64,000 nt of DNA from Phaeobacter porticola (GCF_001888185.1 NZ_CP016364.1:1116001-1180000), one strand, 5' to 3'. Shown: positions 1 through 9,854, numbered from the stretch's first letter. A program made the numbers and translations. The notes: generated by a model not told the origin, from the letters alone.

Positions 1-1077
1 AAGGAAAACGCCGAGCTGTTGAGCCTGCTCAACATCACACGGCGTGGCACGCCAGGTCTTGGGGGGACGGCGGGAACCAGGGCTGAGGCAGCCCTGGTTC
101 CCCTGCGCCCCTTTTACGAGGACGCGGCGCGGACGTTGCGGTTCTTTCCGCAATATTACCGATTCATTCTGTCGATCTGCCTCGATTATGAGGATCTGTT
201 GGGACACAGCGTACCCGCGGCCTCCACCGGTAGCGCGGCTGGGCTGGCGCATTGGGTGGCCCAGCAGGGGCTGGTCGAGGCTGAGTTGTCAGATCTGCAA
301 CGGGCTGAGGCCCGCCAGCTGCTGGCGCGGCGCGGTATCGTCTTGCCGGTTAATCCGGGGCTGGATGACCGGTTGCGCCAGTTCACCCGCCGCAGTCAGA
401 CCTTTGCCATTCCCAATCGCAAAGCCGCCTATGAGCTGACGCATATCGTGTTCTACCTCTCTGATTATGGCCGTCGTGACCCGGGGGTGGACGCGGCAAC
501 ACAGCGCAGCCTGATCTATGCGGGGCTGGTGGCTGGTCTGGATCAGGATGTCGATTTGCTGTCGGAAATCTGCATTGCGCTGCGCTACTGCGGCGCGACG
601 CCGCCGCCACTCTGGGAGCAGGCGCTGACCAGGGCGATAGGACAGTTCGTGCTGACCCCGGATGGCTTCAGTGGTGGCATGGATGGCTATCACGCCTATT
701 TTGTCTGTCTCTGGTGGCAGATGGCGCAACGGGGTGCGAGCCTGCCCGATGGGCTGCTGCCTGCCGCAACGGCGGGGCAGGGTCTGCATATCTGTGCGCC
801 CAACGCTCAGGGGCTGCTGCGTCCGCTCTCAACCTGCGTGATGGGGCTTGGTAACAATGCCCATGTCTCGCCACAGAAGTTGTGGCAGGGGGCGGTTGAT
901 CACATCACCGAACAATGTGGGCAAGCTGCGCGGCGGGAATTGCTCCGCCTGGGCAGCAGCACGCCGGAATTTGCAGAGTTCTGGCAGGTCTTCAGCCGTC
1001 CGGGGCATGCCACGACCCGGACACGTGGCATCGGGGCGGATGGTCTCAGCCTGACGGGCCATCCGCGCCGGGGGTAG
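1..1077 (+). CDS. Hypothetical protein, 5' end probably outside the window
   Basis: I do not recognise this protein family. The reading frame is open to the first base of the window. The first in-frame start-like codon is TTG at 19, with an AAGGA stretch at 1-5, so the gene may start there or upstream. About 352 residues are visible. It is a soluble-looking, Leu/Ala/Arg-rich protein without an obvious signal peptide or clear membrane segments, and it looks largely alpha-helical. Cysteines and aromatic residues are scattered, with no recognisable metal or catalytic motif. It converges with the yetF-like gene, leaving only 9 bp between the stop codons. It is called coding because of its length, its codon-position GC bias and the lack of a better frame. 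Confidence 0.75.
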   Translation, partial: KENAELLSLLNITRRGTPGLGGTAGTRAEAALVPLRPFYEDAARTLRFFPQYYRFILSICLDYEDLLGHSVPAASTGSAAGLAHWVAQQGLVEAELSDLQRAEARQLLARRGIVLPVNPGLDDRLRQFTRRSQTFAIPNRKAAYELTHIVFYLSDYGRRDPGVDAATQRSLIYAGLVAGLDQDVDLLSEICIALRYCGATPPPLWEQALTRAIGQFVLTPDGFSGGMDGYHAYFVCLWWQMAQRGASLPDGLLPAATAGQGLHICAPNAQGLLRPLSTCVMGLGNNAHVSPQKLWQGAVDHITEQCGQAARRELLRLGSSTPEFAEFWQVFSRPGHATTRTRGIGADGLSLTGHPRRG

Positions 1078-1086
1078 GCACGGTTT

Positions 1087-1608
1087 TTAAGACCGCGTTG
1101 CGACGCCAGCGATCAGCCGGTCCTCCAGGTTGGTCCCATGCAAGACTGAGATGTCGCCGGTGGTTTCCAGAACCACCGCTCGCACCTCTGACAAGGCCAG
1201 CACGTTTGCCTCGCGCAGCTTGGCCAGCAGATCTCCCTCTGTGACACGTGTGGTGCGCAGTGCGTCATACAGAATCTCGCCGTCCCGCATCAGCATTACA
1301 GGCGTGTTCTGAACCGCTGCCTTGAACCGCTGCGAGGATTGCCGCAACCGGGCCACTCCGTATTGTACGCACAGCAGCATTGCGATGGAGAGGGTTGCCT
1401 GCCCGAAGGCAGTCCAGGATGTGGCCTGAGCCGCCCCGGCCAACAGGGACCCGATGGCAACGGTGACAACGAAATCAAACGCCGTCATTTTTGAAAACGC
1501 GCGCAAACCGATAAGGCGCACGGCGCATATCACCCAGGCGATTGCGATGGAGGACAGGAAAACCGATCTTAGAAACAGGTCCGGTAGGGTCTCTTCAACA
1601 AACATCAT
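1087..1608 (-). CDS. YetF/DUF421 family membrane protein
   Basis: A 173-residue inner-membrane protein of the YetF (DUF421) family, whose biochemical role is not established. Three hydrophobic segments fill roughly residues 8-90, followed by a soluble C-terminal domain. The family pattern is visible: an Arg-Leu-Gly-Leu-Arg stretch after the first helix, an FDFVVTVAIGS segment, and in the C-terminal half an NTPVMLMRDGEI stretch followed by a region that begins near RTTRVTEGDLLAKLR. The ATG at 1608 (or the adjacent 1605) is chosen because GAGG lies just upstream; the frame extends to 1653 without a convincing ribosome site. The neighbouring plus-strand gene converges on it. Confidence 0.85.
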   Translation of the reverse strand: MMFVEETLPDLFLRSVFLSSIAIAWVICAVRLIGLRAFSKMTAFDFVVTVAIGSLLAGAAQATSWTAFGQATLSIAMLLCVQYGVARLRQSSQRFKAAVQNTPVMLMRDGEILYDALRTTRVTEGDLLAKLREANVLALSEVRAVVLETTGDISVLHGTNLEDRLIAGVATRS

Positions 1609-1813
1609 GCACCTCGCAGCGTTGGGTCTGACCGTGGTCGGTGCGTCCGCCACGATCCCAAAGCGGCCACTTCAGGTGCATGGATGGTTAGGGTGTCGAA
1701 ACGGTCCTGCTGAGGGGGCAACGCTTGATCCGGCGGCAGGGTTCCCGGCAGGTCATACAGACTGTTGGCCTTGGGAAGGGGCCATTTGTCCGTGGCACCA
1801 CCCCGGCGCAGGT

Positions 1814-2137
1814 TTACATCGAAAACGAGGTGCCGCAGCCGCAGCTGGAGGTGGCGTTGGGATTGTTGATTACAAACCGCGCGCCGATCAGCTCTTCGGT
1901 GAAATCAATCACCGCGTTTTCCAGAAACGGCAGTGAGACATCATCCACCACCACTTTCTGGCCCTGACCCTCTAGGATCAGGTCATCCGCCTGCGGGGCA
2001 TCCAGCGCGATCTCATACTGAAAGCCGGAACAGCCACCGCCTTCGACCGCCACGCGCAGCGCCTGGCCTTGATCCGCAGCGCCGATTTCAGCCAGCCGGG
2101 CAAAGGCGCGCTCTGTCACTTTCGGGGGCAATTGCAT
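1814..2137 (-). CDS. erpA: Iron-sulfur cluster insertion protein ErpA (A-type carrier)
   Basis: A 107-residue A-type carrier (HesB/IscA family) that delivers Fe-S clusters to apoproteins in the cytoplasm. The three cluster-ligand cysteines are present: Cys36 in the GGGCSGF motif and Cys99/Cys101 in the C-terminal SCGCGTSF motif. Length and motif spacing are typical. It is divergent from dgt, with about 100 bp between the starts. IscA and SufA are close paralogues; the Roseobacter placement next to dgt favours ErpA, but sequence alone does not separate them firmly. Confidence 0.9.
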   Translation of the reverse strand: MQLPPKVTERAFARLAEIGAADQGQALRVAVEGGGCSGFQYEIALDAPQADDLILEGQGQKVVVDDVSLPFLENAVIDFTEELIGARFVINNPNATSSCGCGTSFSM

Positions 2138-2236
2138 CTCTGGTCTCCCAATACGGTGATCACTGCCGTGTTGCAGCAGAGATCATAATATAGAAAGGTG
2201 CGGGGACAGGGACAAGCTTGACCAGGGAAAAGATTA

Positions 2237-3418
2237 GTGACCTACGCGCCTTATGCGACAATGCCGGACCGCAGCCGCGGTCGCCAAGTCCCGGAAGAAG
2301 AAAGCAGTTTTCGCTCTCCTTACCAGCGGGACCGTGACCGGATTATTCACGCCAGCGCCTTTCGCAGGCTCAAGCACAAGACACAGGTCTTTGTCGAACA
2401 TGAGGGCGACAATTATCGCACCCGTCTGACCCATTCGATCGAGGTGGGGCAGGTGGCCCGCACCATTGCAGGCGCGCTTGGTCTCAATCAGGAACTGACC
2501 GAGGCCGTGGCGCTGGCGCATGATCTGGGGCACACGCCCTTTGGCCACACCGGCGAGGATGCGCTGCACGCGCTGATGGAGCCCTATGGTGGCTTTGATC
2601 ATAACGCTCAGGCTATTCGCATTGTCACCTCGCTGGAACGGCACTATGCCGAGTTCGACGGGCTGAACCTCACCTGGGAAACGCTGGAAGCCATCGCCAA
2701 GCACAATGGCCCGGTGGTGGGCGATCTGCCCTGGGCGCTGGCCGAGTGCAACGCGGCGGTGGATCTGGAGCTGCACACCCATGCGAGTGCGGAGGCGCAG
2801 GTGGCGGCACTGGCCGATGACATCGCCTACAACAATCACGATCTGCACGACGGGTTGCGCGCGGGATTGTTCACCGATGCCGATATCATGGACCTGCCGG
2901 TAATCGGGGCCGCCTATCATGCGGTGGACAGCCGCTATCCCGGTCTGGATGCGCGCCGCCGCCGACATGAGGCGCTGCGCCGCGTCTTTGGCGTGATGGT
3001 CAGCGATGTGATCGACGGCGCCCGACGTCGCCTTGCCGCCAGTGGCGCGCGCAGCGTCGAGGATGTGCGCTCCCTCGGGGCACCGGTGGTGGTGTTTTCC
3101 GATGCGCTCTGGGCCGACCTGAAGGAGATCCGCGCCTTTCTCTTCACCCGCATGTACCGCGCCCCCAGCGTCATGCGCAAACGAGAGGAAGTGTCCAAGG
3201 TGGTCGAGGCGCTGTTCCCCTATTTCCTCAACCACCCCCAGGAGATGCCTGCCCGCTGGCAGGGCGATATTGCCGCTGCCGTGGATCAGACCGCATTGGC
3301 CCGGATCGTGTCCGATTATATCGCAGGCATGACGGACCGCTTTGCCCTACAAGAACACCGTCGCCTGTTCCCGACAGAGGCCGCCGCTGCTGCCGCAGAG
3401 CTGCACGTGGGCACATAG
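2237..3418 (+). CDS. dgt: Deoxyguanosinetriphosphate triphosphohydrolase-like protein
   Basis: An HD-domain dNTP triphosphohydrolase that cleaves dGTP (or other dNTPs) to the nucleoside and triphosphate. It has 393 residues, normal for the short bacterial class. The N-terminal RDRDRIIHASAFRRLKHKTQ region and the HD metal site are clear: His66 in RLTHSIEV and His95-Asp96 in ALAHDLGHTPFGH. The start is a GTG at 2237 behind an AGGGAAAAG stretch. The divergent neighbour is erpA. Whether the physiological substrate is dGTP or broader cannot be told from sequence. Confidence 0.93.
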   Translation: MTYAPYATMPDRSRGRQVPEEESSFRSPYQRDRDRIIHASAFRRLKHKTQVFVEHEGDNYRTRLTHSIEVGQVARTIAGALGLNQELTEAVALAHDLGHTPFGHTGEDALHALMEPYGGFDHNAQAIRIVTSLERHYAEFDGLNLTWETLEAIAKHNGPVVGDLPWALAECNAAVDLELHTHASAEAQVAALADDIAYNNHDLHDGLRAGLFTDADIMDLPVIGAAYHAVDSRYPGLDARRRRHEALRRVFGVMVSDVIDGARRRLAASGARSVEDVRSLGAPVVVFSDALWADLKEIRAFLFTRMYRAPSVMRKREEVSKVVEALFPYFLNHPQEMPARWQGDIAAAVDQTALARIVSDYIAGMTDRFALQEHRRLFPTEAAAAAAELHVGT

Positions 3419-3494
3419 GTCGCTGAGATGCCGCAAGGGGGTACGGCGGCCGACGCCTGCACAGTCAGTGGCGCAGGTGGTCATACCGGGCACT

Positions 3495-3522
3495 GGCGGT
3501 AAGACTGGCGGTAAGACTGGCG
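3495..3522. repeat. Short tandem repeat, 12-bp unit, about 2.3 copies
   Basis: The 12-mer GGCGGTAAGACT occurs twice head to tail, followed by a partial third copy, in the non-coding stretch between dgt and the YciI-like gene. It is too short to assign a function and may simply be a slippage product. Confidence 0.6.
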
Positions 3523-3613
3523 CCAACTGGCTCTATCCTTGTGCGGGGCGCATGCGGTTTCATGGGTCAACAACAACGCCCGTGACCGCAAATGGCAAAC
3601 ACAAGAGGCCGCC

Positions 3614-3913
3614 ATGACACATTGGACCGTGACTTTTCAGGATGCACCGGACATGGCACGCGTCCGCGCTGATCGCGCCCGCCGGGATGCTCATATCGCC
3701 TTTGTACGCGCCCATCCCGAATTGCAGATCGGTGGGGCGCTTGCGATGCGGCCTGAACAGGACTTTCCCGGTGCAATCTGGAATGTCGAGGCCGCAAGCC
3801 GCGATGCCGTTGAACGGCTGATCCTGCGCGATCCCTATTACGTGGCCTCGTTGCGTCGGTATCAAATCACCAAATGGGGCCGCCTGCCAGTTACCGATGC
3901 CCCTGTTGCTTGA
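3614..3913 (+). CDS. YciI-like protein
   Basis: A 99-residue alpha/beta ferredoxin-like fold protein of the YciI type, a family of small dimeric proteins without an agreed function. Family features include the N-terminal beta strand (HWTVTFQDAP), a helix with RADRARRDAHIAFVRAH, a central beta strand around GGALAMRPE, and the PGAIWNVEA and RDPYYVASL segments typical of the C-terminal half. The ATG at 3614 is used because an AAGAGG stretch lies about 4 bp before it; the frame runs 25 codons further upstream without support. It stands alone between dgt and argS. Confidence 0.85.
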   Translation: MTHWTVTFQDAPDMARVRADRARRDAHIAFVRAHPELQIGGALAMRPEQDFPGAIWNVEAASRDAVERLILRDPYYVASLRRYQITKWGRLPVTDAPVA

Positions 3914-4063
3914 CCTTTGACCGGTCTTGGGGCTGATGACCTGACGTGCCGACTGATTTAAAGGGCCCGCTGCATCCCCCGGTCTCCGCCATGATTTTGC
4001 AATCCTGTTGACCCTGCCGCTGGCGCTCGGTATCCGCTCTGGTGAACAGATGGGACGCCAGAC

Positions 4064-5809
4064 ATGAACCTCTTTACCGATATCCGCTCGCTCGTGCTTG
4101 ACTGCCTTACTGCAATGGTGGCTGAGGGCACCTTGCCCGAAGGGCTCGATTTTGCCAATGTCGCGGTAGAGCCGCCGCGCGATGCGGCGCATGGGGATAT
4201 GGCAACCAATGCGGCGATGGTACTGGCCAAACCCGCCAAGATGAAACCGCGCGATATCGCCGATGCGCTGGCAGGGAAACTGGCCGCGGACGCGCGCGTC
4301 ACGTCCGCCGAGGTGGCCGGCCCCGGTTTCCTCAACCTGCGGCTGGACCGCAGCAGCTGGCAATCGGTGCTGGGGGCCGTCTTGGCGGAGGATATCAAAT
4401 TTGGCCGTTCCGACCTTGGCGCGGGCAAACGGGTCAATGTGGAATATGTCTCCGCCAACCCAACCGGTCCCCTGCACGTCGGCCACACCCGTGGTGCGGT
4501 GTTTGGCGATGCGCTGGCCAGCCTGCTGGATTTTGTCGGCTATGACGTCACCCGCGAATACTACATCAACGATGGCGGCGGTCAGGTTGATGTGTTGGCG
4601 CGCTCTGTCTACCTGCGCTACCTGGAGGCCCACGGCCAAGAGGTCGCCTTTGTCGATGGTACATACCCCGGCGACTATCTCGTCCCGGTCGGTCAGGCGC
4701 TGAAAGACAAGGTTGGCGATGCCTATGTCGACCAACCCGAATCCGTCTGGCTGCAAGAGATCCGCAATTTCGCCACTGATGCGATGATGGACCTGATCCG
4801 CGCCGATCTGGCCTCGCTTGGCATCAAGATGGATAAGTTCTATTCCGAGAAGTCCCTCTATGGCACCGGCCTGATCGAAGCCGCCCTGAAGAGTCTGGAT
4901 GACAAGGGTCTGATCTATGAGGGTGTGCTGGAGCCACCAAAAGGCAAGAAGCCCGACGACTGGGAACCGCGCGAGCAGACTCTGTTCAAATCCACCGAAC
5001 ACGGCGATGACGTCGACCGCCCGGTGAAGAAATCCGATGGTGCCTGGACCTATTTTGCGCCGGATATCGCCTATCACTACGACAAGGTCGAGCGTGGCTT
5101 TGATGAGCTGATCGACATTTTTGGCGCCGACCACGGCGGCTATGTCAAGCGGATGAAGGCGGCGGTCTCGGCGCTGTCCGATGGCCGTGTGCCGCTGGAT
5201 ATCAAGCTGTGCCAGCTGGTAAAGCTGTTCAAGGACGGTCAGGAATTCAAGATGTCCAAACGGGCAGGGACCTTTGTCACCCTGCGTGATGTGGTGGATG
5301 CCGTCGGCCCGGATGTGACCCGTTTCATGCTGCTGACGCGCAAGAATGATCAGGGCTTCGACTTTGACCTTGATAAGGCGCTGGAACAGTCCAAGGACAA
5401 CCCGGTGTTCTATGTGCAATATGCCAATGCGCGGATCTGCTCGACGCTGCGCAAGGCGGCTGAGGCCGGTATCGCCACCGATGATGCAACCCTCGCAGCG
5501 GCAGACCTGACACTGCTGGATGACGAGGCCCAGCTGGCCGTCGCCAAGAAGCTGGCGGAATGGCCGCGTCTGGTGGAGATTGCCGCACGCACCAATGAAC
5601 CGCACCGGGTGGCTTTCTATCTCTATGATCTGGCATCGGAACTGCACGGGCTCTACCATCTTGGTAAATCCAATGAGGGTTTACGTTTTGTTAACGAGAG
5701 CAACCCATCTGCAACACATGCGAAAATGGCGCTGGCCAAGGCCGTTTCCATTGTCATTTCCGCCGGTCTTGGTATTCTTGGGGTCACACCGGCGCAGGAG
5801 ATGCGATAG
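4064..5809 (+). CDS. argS: Arginyl-tRNA synthetase
   Basis: Class I aminoacyl-tRNA synthetase that charges tRNA-Arg. It has 581 residues, the usual length. The N-terminal additional domain (about residues 1-110) is followed by the catalytic core with the HIGH-type motif HVGH at 138-141 ([10 protein letters not shown]), the [14 protein letters not shown] region, a KMSKR motif near residues 396-400, and the anticodon-binding DALR domain ending in LGITPAQEMR-like sequence. A SPOR-domain gene follows 92 bp downstream on the same strand, so they may be partly co-transcribed. Confidence 0.97.
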   Translation: MNLFTDIRSLVLDCLTAMVAEGTLPEGLDFANVAVEPPRDAAHGDMATNAAMVLAKPAKMKPRDIADALAGKLAADARVTSAEVAGPGFLNLRLDRSSWQSVLGAVLAEDIKFGRSDLGAGKRVNVEYVSANPTGPLHVGHTRGAVFGDALASLLDFVGYDVTREYYINDGGGQVDVLARSVYLRYLEAHGQEVAFVDGTYPGDYLVPVGQALKDKVGDAYVDQPESVWLQEIRNFATDAMMDLIRADLASLGIKMDKFYSEKSLYGTGLIEAALKSLDDKGLIYEGVLEPPKGKKPDDWEPREQTLFKSTEHGDDVDRPVKKSDGAWTYFAPDIAYHYDKVERGFDELIDIFGADHGGYVKRMKAAVSALSDGRVPLDIKLCQLVKLFKDGQEFKMSKRAGTFVTLRDVVDAVGPDVTRFMLLTRKNDQGFDFDLDKALEQSKDNPVFYVQYANARICSTLRKAAEAGIATDDATLAAADLTLLDDEAQLAVAKKLAEWPRLVEIAARTNEPHRVAFYLYDLASELHGLYHLGKSNEGLRFVNESNPSATHAKMALAKAVSIVISAGLGILGVTPAQEMR

Positions 5810-5901
5810 TTAAAATCGCCCAGGCCGCCGGATCGAGGCAGATCATCAAGTAGAAACCCGGGGCGGCGCATCGCGTGCCGTATGCGGGCAGTGAGGCGGA
5901 A

Positions 5902-7221
5902 ATGGCGTATTTTACGCAGGCAGGTCACGGCCAGTCGTATTCCAATGGGGGAGACCGTTCAGCGGACTCCGCCACTGAAACACAGCGAAACCAGCAGCCC
6001 TATGCTCAGCAAAACCCTGCGCAGCAGCCCCAATATGGGTTTGGCCAGACAGAACAGGCCCATGCCCAATCCGCAGGTGGCTATTTCGCACAGCCCGTTG
6101 CGACACCTGCTGCCTATGGCGCGCAGGCCCATGCGCAACCGGGGTATCAGGGGCATGGACCATCGACCTATGGCGATCCTGCACAGGATGCCTACAGCGG
6201 TCCCGGCACCGAACAGGGTCACCGATACGATGATTATGGGTTCACCCCCGAACCCGCAGGCGTAGGCCAAGCGGGCCTCGGCAAGGCGTTTAGCGTGCTT
6301 GGCGCTGCCGCGTCGCTGGCGTTGGTTGCCGGCATCGGTCTTTGGGGCTATCAGCTGATTGCCCGCGATGTCAGCGGTGTGCCGGTCGTGCGCGCCGTCG
6401 AAGGCCCGTTGCGCGTGCAACCCGAGAGCCCCGGCGGCCTGCCTGCCGACCATCAGGGGCTTGCGGTCAATGCGGTCGCCGCCAATGGCAATGTCGAACG
6501 TCCCGCCGACCGATTGACGCTGGCGCCCGAGGATGTGACGCTGACCGAAGACGACCAGCCAATGCAGGCCAACCTGCAAACCGACACTACGGCCAGTACC
6601 AGCATCATCTCCGGCACGACGGATCTCTCTGTCGATGCGGTGGCGGCCTATCAGGGCGGCGAAATTGATGCGCTGGTGGCTGAGCTGACCGATGGCGTCA
6701 CGCCTTTGGGGCAGGACGCACTGAACGGCGCCGAACAGCTCTCGGCCTCAGCTGCGGTCTCCGCACCAGCCATTGTCCAACCTGAACCGTTGCAACCCGT
6801 CATCGTCGCCGCTGCGACACCGGCCCCAAATGCCGCGTTGCGCAACGCCCCCGGCGTGCGGGTCTCGCTGCGCCCCTCCGCCCGGCCTGCACGATTCTCT
6901 CCGACCCGCGCATCCGCCGTCGTCCCTGCGGCCAAGACCACCCAGGACGTTGCCGCCGATAGTCTGCCTGCGGGCACCCGTCTGGCCCAGCTTGGTGCCT
7001 ACGAGAGCGCCGAGGTTGCGCGCGCCGAATGGGATCGTATCCATGGCCGCTTTGCCGACTATCTGGAAGGCAAGAAACGCGTGATCCAAAAGGCGGAAAG
7101 CGGCGGCCGCACCTTCTACCGTCTGCGCGCGATGGGTTTTGCGGATCTCTCAGATGCGCGCCGGTTCTGCTCGGCGCTGGTTGCGGGCAATGCTGACTGT
7201 ATTCCGGTCACCACCCGCTAA
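5902..7221 (+). CDS. SPOR domain-containing inner-membrane protein
   Basis: A 439-residue bitopic protein. The first about 125 residues are Gln/Ala/Gly/Tyr-rich and probably disordered in the cytoplasm. One transmembrane helix follows (AFSVLGAAASLALVAGIGLWGY), then a long low-complexity periplasmic linker, and a C-terminal SPOR domain of about 80 residues starting near TRLAQLGAYESAEVA. SPOR domains bind denuded peptidoglycan glycan at division sites. The ATG at 5902 is chosen for the GAGGCGGA sequence just upstream; a GTG at 5875 is also in frame. Neighbouring nagZ and scpAB fit a cell-wall and division context. Confidence 0.9.
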   Translation: MAYFTQAGHGQSYSNGGDRSADSATETQRNQQPYAQQNPAQQPQYGFGQTEQAHAQSAGGYFAQPVATPAAYGAQAHAQPGYQGHGPSTYGDPAQDAYSGPGTEQGHRYDDYGFTPEPAGVGQAGLGKAFSVLGAAASLALVAGIGLWGYQLIARDVSGVPVVRAVEGPLRVQPESPGGLPADHQGLAVNAVAANGNVERPADRLTLAPEDVTLTEDDQPMQANLQTDTTASTSIISGTTDLSVDAVAAYQGGEIDALVAELTDGVTPLGQDALNGAEQLSASAAVSAPAIVQPEPLQPVIVAAATPAPNAALRNAPGVRVSLRPSARPARFSPTRASAVVPAAKTTQDVAADSLPAGTRLAQLGAYESAEVARAEWDRIHGRFADYLEGKKRVIQKAESGGRTFYRLRAMGFADLSDARRFCSALVAGNADCIPVTTR

Positions 7222-7259
7222 GCACCGTCTTTGGGGCGCACCCCCGGCGAACCTGCACG

Positions 7260-7286
7260 CGCCCGGCCCAAGCCGGGCGTTTGTCG
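7260..7286 (+). terminator. Possible intrinsic terminator after the SPOR gene
   Basis: An 8-bp GC-only stem (CGCCCGGC / GCCGGGCG) with a CCAA loop is followed by TTTGTCGTTT. The T-tract is interrupted, so termination may be partial before nagZ. Confidence 0.5.
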
Positions 7287-7382
7287 TTTACCATCCGGCA
7301 AACTGCCGCCAGTTTGCCCTATCCGACCATGGCGTCGCTCGCGACACTGGTGTATCAGCCCCCCAGCACGGAGAGGATCGCA

Positions 7383-8387
7383 ATGCGTTACGGAGCCACA
7401 ATTCTAGATGCCGAAGGCCTGCGTCTCAGCGCTGAGGAAAAGACGTTCTTTGCCGAGGCCAACCCGTTTGGCTTTATCCTGTTTGCCCGCAATATCGAGA
7501 GCGCTGATCAGACCCGCGCGCTGTGTGACGATCTACGCGCGGCGGTGGGACGTGACTGTCTGATCACCATCGACCAGGAGGGCGGCCGCGTGCAGCGCCT
7601 GCGTCCGCCGCTGGCGCGCCAATGGCGGCCTGCGCTGGATCACGCAACAGCGGCAGGACAGGGCGCAAACCGCGCCATGTATCTACGCGCACGGCTGATT
7701 GCGGATGAATTGCGCGGACTTGGCATCGACAGCAACTGTGCGCCGCTGGCAGATGTGGCGGGCCCTGACACCCACGCGTTTCTGCAAAATCGCTGCTATG
7801 GCACCGACCTGACCACCGTGGTCACCCGCGCCCGCGCCACGGCTGAAGGGTTGCTGGATGGCGGCGTGGTGCCGGTGGTGAAACACATCCCCGGTCATGG
7901 TCGCGCCAGCCTTGACAGTCATAAGGATCTGCCCCGCATCACCGCGCCGTTGGCCGATCTGGCAGGCGAAGACTTCGCCGCGTTTGCTGCGTTGAACCAC
8001 CTGCCCATGGGCATGACCGCGCATCTCGTTTACGACGCGCTGGATACGCAACCCGCCACGCTGTCAGCCCGTGTGATGCAGATGATCCGCTCGGATATCG
8101 GCTTTGATGGTTTGATCATGAGCGATGACATCTCAATGAAGGCCCTGTCTGGCACGCCGCAGGACATTGCCCGTGACACCCTGGCGGCTGGCTGTGATGT
8201 GGTCCTGTTCTGCAACGCCCCGCTGGATGAACGTCGCGCCGTGGCCGCGGTCGCAGGCGAGATGACCGACGCCGCACAGGCGCGCGCGGAGCGCGCCGAG
8301 GCCGCGCGCCGCAATCCCGCTCCGCTTGACATACCCGCGGCCGAGGCCGAACTATCGGCCCTCATGGGCGGACAGGTATATGGCTGA
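7383..8387 (+). CDS. nagZ: Beta-N-acetylhexosaminidase NagZ
   Basis: A cytoplasmic family 3 glycoside hydrolase that removes N-acetylglucosamine from muropeptides during peptidoglycan recycling. It has 334 residues. The substrate-binding signature KHIPGHGRASLDSHKDLP begins at about residue 167 and contains the catalytic His-Asp dyad. The N-terminal GFILFARN and TIDQEGGRVQRL motifs are also typical. The ATG at 7383 follows a GGAGAGGA ribosome site; a frame extension to 7281 lacks one. The last codons overlap scpA by 8 bp, indicating translational coupling. AnmK at 26.9 kb works in the same recycling pathway. Confidence 0.95.
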   Translation: MRYGATILDAEGLRLSAEEKTFFAEANPFGFILFARNIESADQTRALCDDLRAAVGRDCLITIDQEGGRVQRLRPPLARQWRPALDHATAAGQGANRAMYLRARLIADELRGLGIDSNCAPLADVAGPDTHAFLQNRCYGTDLTTVVTRARATAEGLLDGGVVPVVKHIPGHGRASLDSHKDLPRITAPLADLAGEDFAAFAALNHLPMGMTAHLVYDALDTQPATLSARVMQMIRSDIGFDGLIMSDDISMKALSGTPQDIARDTLAAGCDVVLFCNAPLDERRAVAAVAGEMTDAAQARAERAEAARRNPAPLDIPAAEAELSALMGGQVYG

Positions 8388-9171
8388 CACTCTTTTTGAC
8401 GAGGACGCCACCAGCGTCGAGGACCGGCTTGCGGCCGAAGCCCTGATTGTTGACGTTGACGGCTACGAGGGGCCGCTCGACGTGCTGCTGTCATTGTCGC
8501 GCACGCAAAAGGTCGATCTGCGCCGCATTTCGGTGCTGGAACTGGCCCGTCAATATCTGAGTTTCGTGGAAAAGGCGCATGAGCTGCGCATCGAACTGGC
8601 TGCCGATTATCTGGTGATGGCGGCCTGGCTCGCCTATCTGAAATCCCGTCTCCTGCTGCCGCCCGATCCGACCGACGAAGGCCCCACGGGCGAGGAACTG
8701 GCCGCGCATCTGGCGTTTCAGCTGGAGCGCCTTCAGGCCATGCGCGACAGCGCCGCGCGACTCATGGCGCGGGATCAGCTGGGCCGCAATTTCTTTGCTC
8801 GGGGTCAGAGCGAGGATATGACCCGCATCCGCACCGTCACCTATTCGGCCAATCTGCTGGACCTTATGCAGGCCTATGCCCGCATCCGCACCCGCGATGA
8901 TTTCCGCCCCTTCGTGCTGGACCGCGAGGCGATCTTTACGATGGAAGAGGCGTTGGACCGGATGCGTCACCTGATCGGCTATACCGGCAGCTGGACCGAT
9001 ATGCTGACCTATCTGCCAGATGGCTGGCATTCTGACCCGATGAAACGCCGCTCTGCCACGGCCTCCACCTTTGCCGCCTCGCTGCAATTGGTGAAAGAAG
9101 GCCAGCTGGAGCTGCGACAGAGCGAAAGCTATGCGCCCATTCAGCTGCGCATTCGTGACAAGGACACCTGA
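8380..9171 (+). CDS. scpA: Segregation and condensation protein A
   Basis: The 263-residue kleisin subunit of the SMC-ScpAB condensin, which organises and separates sister chromosomes. Typical segments are GYEGPLDVLLSLSRTQKVDLRRISVLELA near the N-terminus, the SMC-binding helical part LAADYLVMAAWLAYLKSRLLLPP, and a C-terminal winged-helix-like region with FAASLQLVKEGQLELRQSE. The start at 8380 overlaps the end of nagZ. The stop overlaps the scpB start by one base (TGATG), so both subunits are probably made in a coupled way. Confidence 0.95.
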   Translation: MADTLFDEDATSVEDRLAAEALIVDVDGYEGPLDVLLSLSRTQKVDLRRISVLELARQYLSFVEKAHELRIELAADYLVMAAWLAYLKSRLLLPPDPTDEGPTGEELAAHLAFQLERLQAMRDSAARLMARDQLGRNFFARGQSEDMTRIRTVTYSANLLDLMQAYARIRTRDDFRPFVLDREAIFTMEEALDRMRHLIGYTGSWTDMLTYLPDGWHSDPMKRRSATASTFAASLQLVKEGQLELRQSESYAPIQLRIRDKDT

Positions 9172-9854
9172 TGGACGACCACAGCCAGGCCCCCGGCGAT
9201 ATCTCCGGCCACGCCTCAGCCACCGATACCGACAGCCTGTTTGACGCGCCGCCTATGGCCGAGCAGGAACGCATGGTCGAGGCGGTGCTGTTTGCCAGCA
9301 CCGAACCCGTGACCGTGCGCGACCTTGAGGCACGGATGCCGCATGGCTGTGAACCCGGCACCGCGCTCGAGCTTTTGCGAAGACGTTATCATGGACGCGG
9401 CGTGCAGATTGTGCGCATCGGTGATGCCTGGGCGCTGCGTACCGCCTCTGACCTTGGCTTTCTGATGCAGAAGGAAACGGTCGAGACCCGCAAACTGTCG
9501 CGCGCGGCGATCGAAACCCTAGCAATTATTGCTTACCATCAGCCGGTCACCCGTGCCGAAATCGAAGAGGTGCGCGGCGTGTCTGTGTCACGCGGCACCA
9601 TTGACCAGCTGCTGGAAATGGACTGGATCCGGCTGGGCCGCCGCAAGATGACACCTGGCCGCCCAGTGACCTTTGTGGTGACGCCTGTGTTCCTTGATCA
9701 CTTTGGTCTGGAAAGCGCCCGTGATCTGCCCGGCCTCAAGGAGCTGCGCGCCGCTGGCCTGTTGGAAAACCGCCCCCCTCCCGGCAACCTGCCCATGGGG
9801 GGACGTGGCGACGGCGACGAGGTCGAGGAGCAGCCGGAACTGTTCGAGGACTGA
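9171..9854 (+). CDS. scpB: Segregation and condensation protein B
   Basis: The 227-residue winged-helix partner of ScpA in the SMC condensin. The family core is visible: MVEAVLFASTEPV, then the KLSRAAIETLAIIAYHQPVTRAEIEEVRGV segment, and GRPVTFVVTPVFLDHFGL in the second winged-helix domain. The last 40 residues are Pro/Gly-rich and acidic (ending in EEQPELFED) and are likely disordered. It is directly coupled to scpA. In some related genomes tat genes follow; here a small gene of unknown function does. Confidence 0.94.
   Translation: MDDHSQAPGDISGHASATDTDSLFDAPPMAEQERMVEAVLFASTEPVTVRDLEARMPHGCEPGTALELLRRRYHGRGVQIVRIGDAWALRTASDLGFLMQKETVETRKLSRAAIETLAIIAYHQPVTRAEIEEVRGVSVSRGTIDQLLEMDWIRLGRRKMTPGRPVTFVVTPVFLDHFGLESARDLPGLKELRAAGLLENRPPPGNLPMGGRGDGDEVEEQPELFED

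Noticed and set aside
3560-5659. Minus-strand open frame of 699 codons opposite the YciI-like gene and argS
   Set aside because: It is the mirror of a GC-rich codon pattern; argS is unambiguous on the plus strand, and the minus protein has no family pattern or ribosome site.
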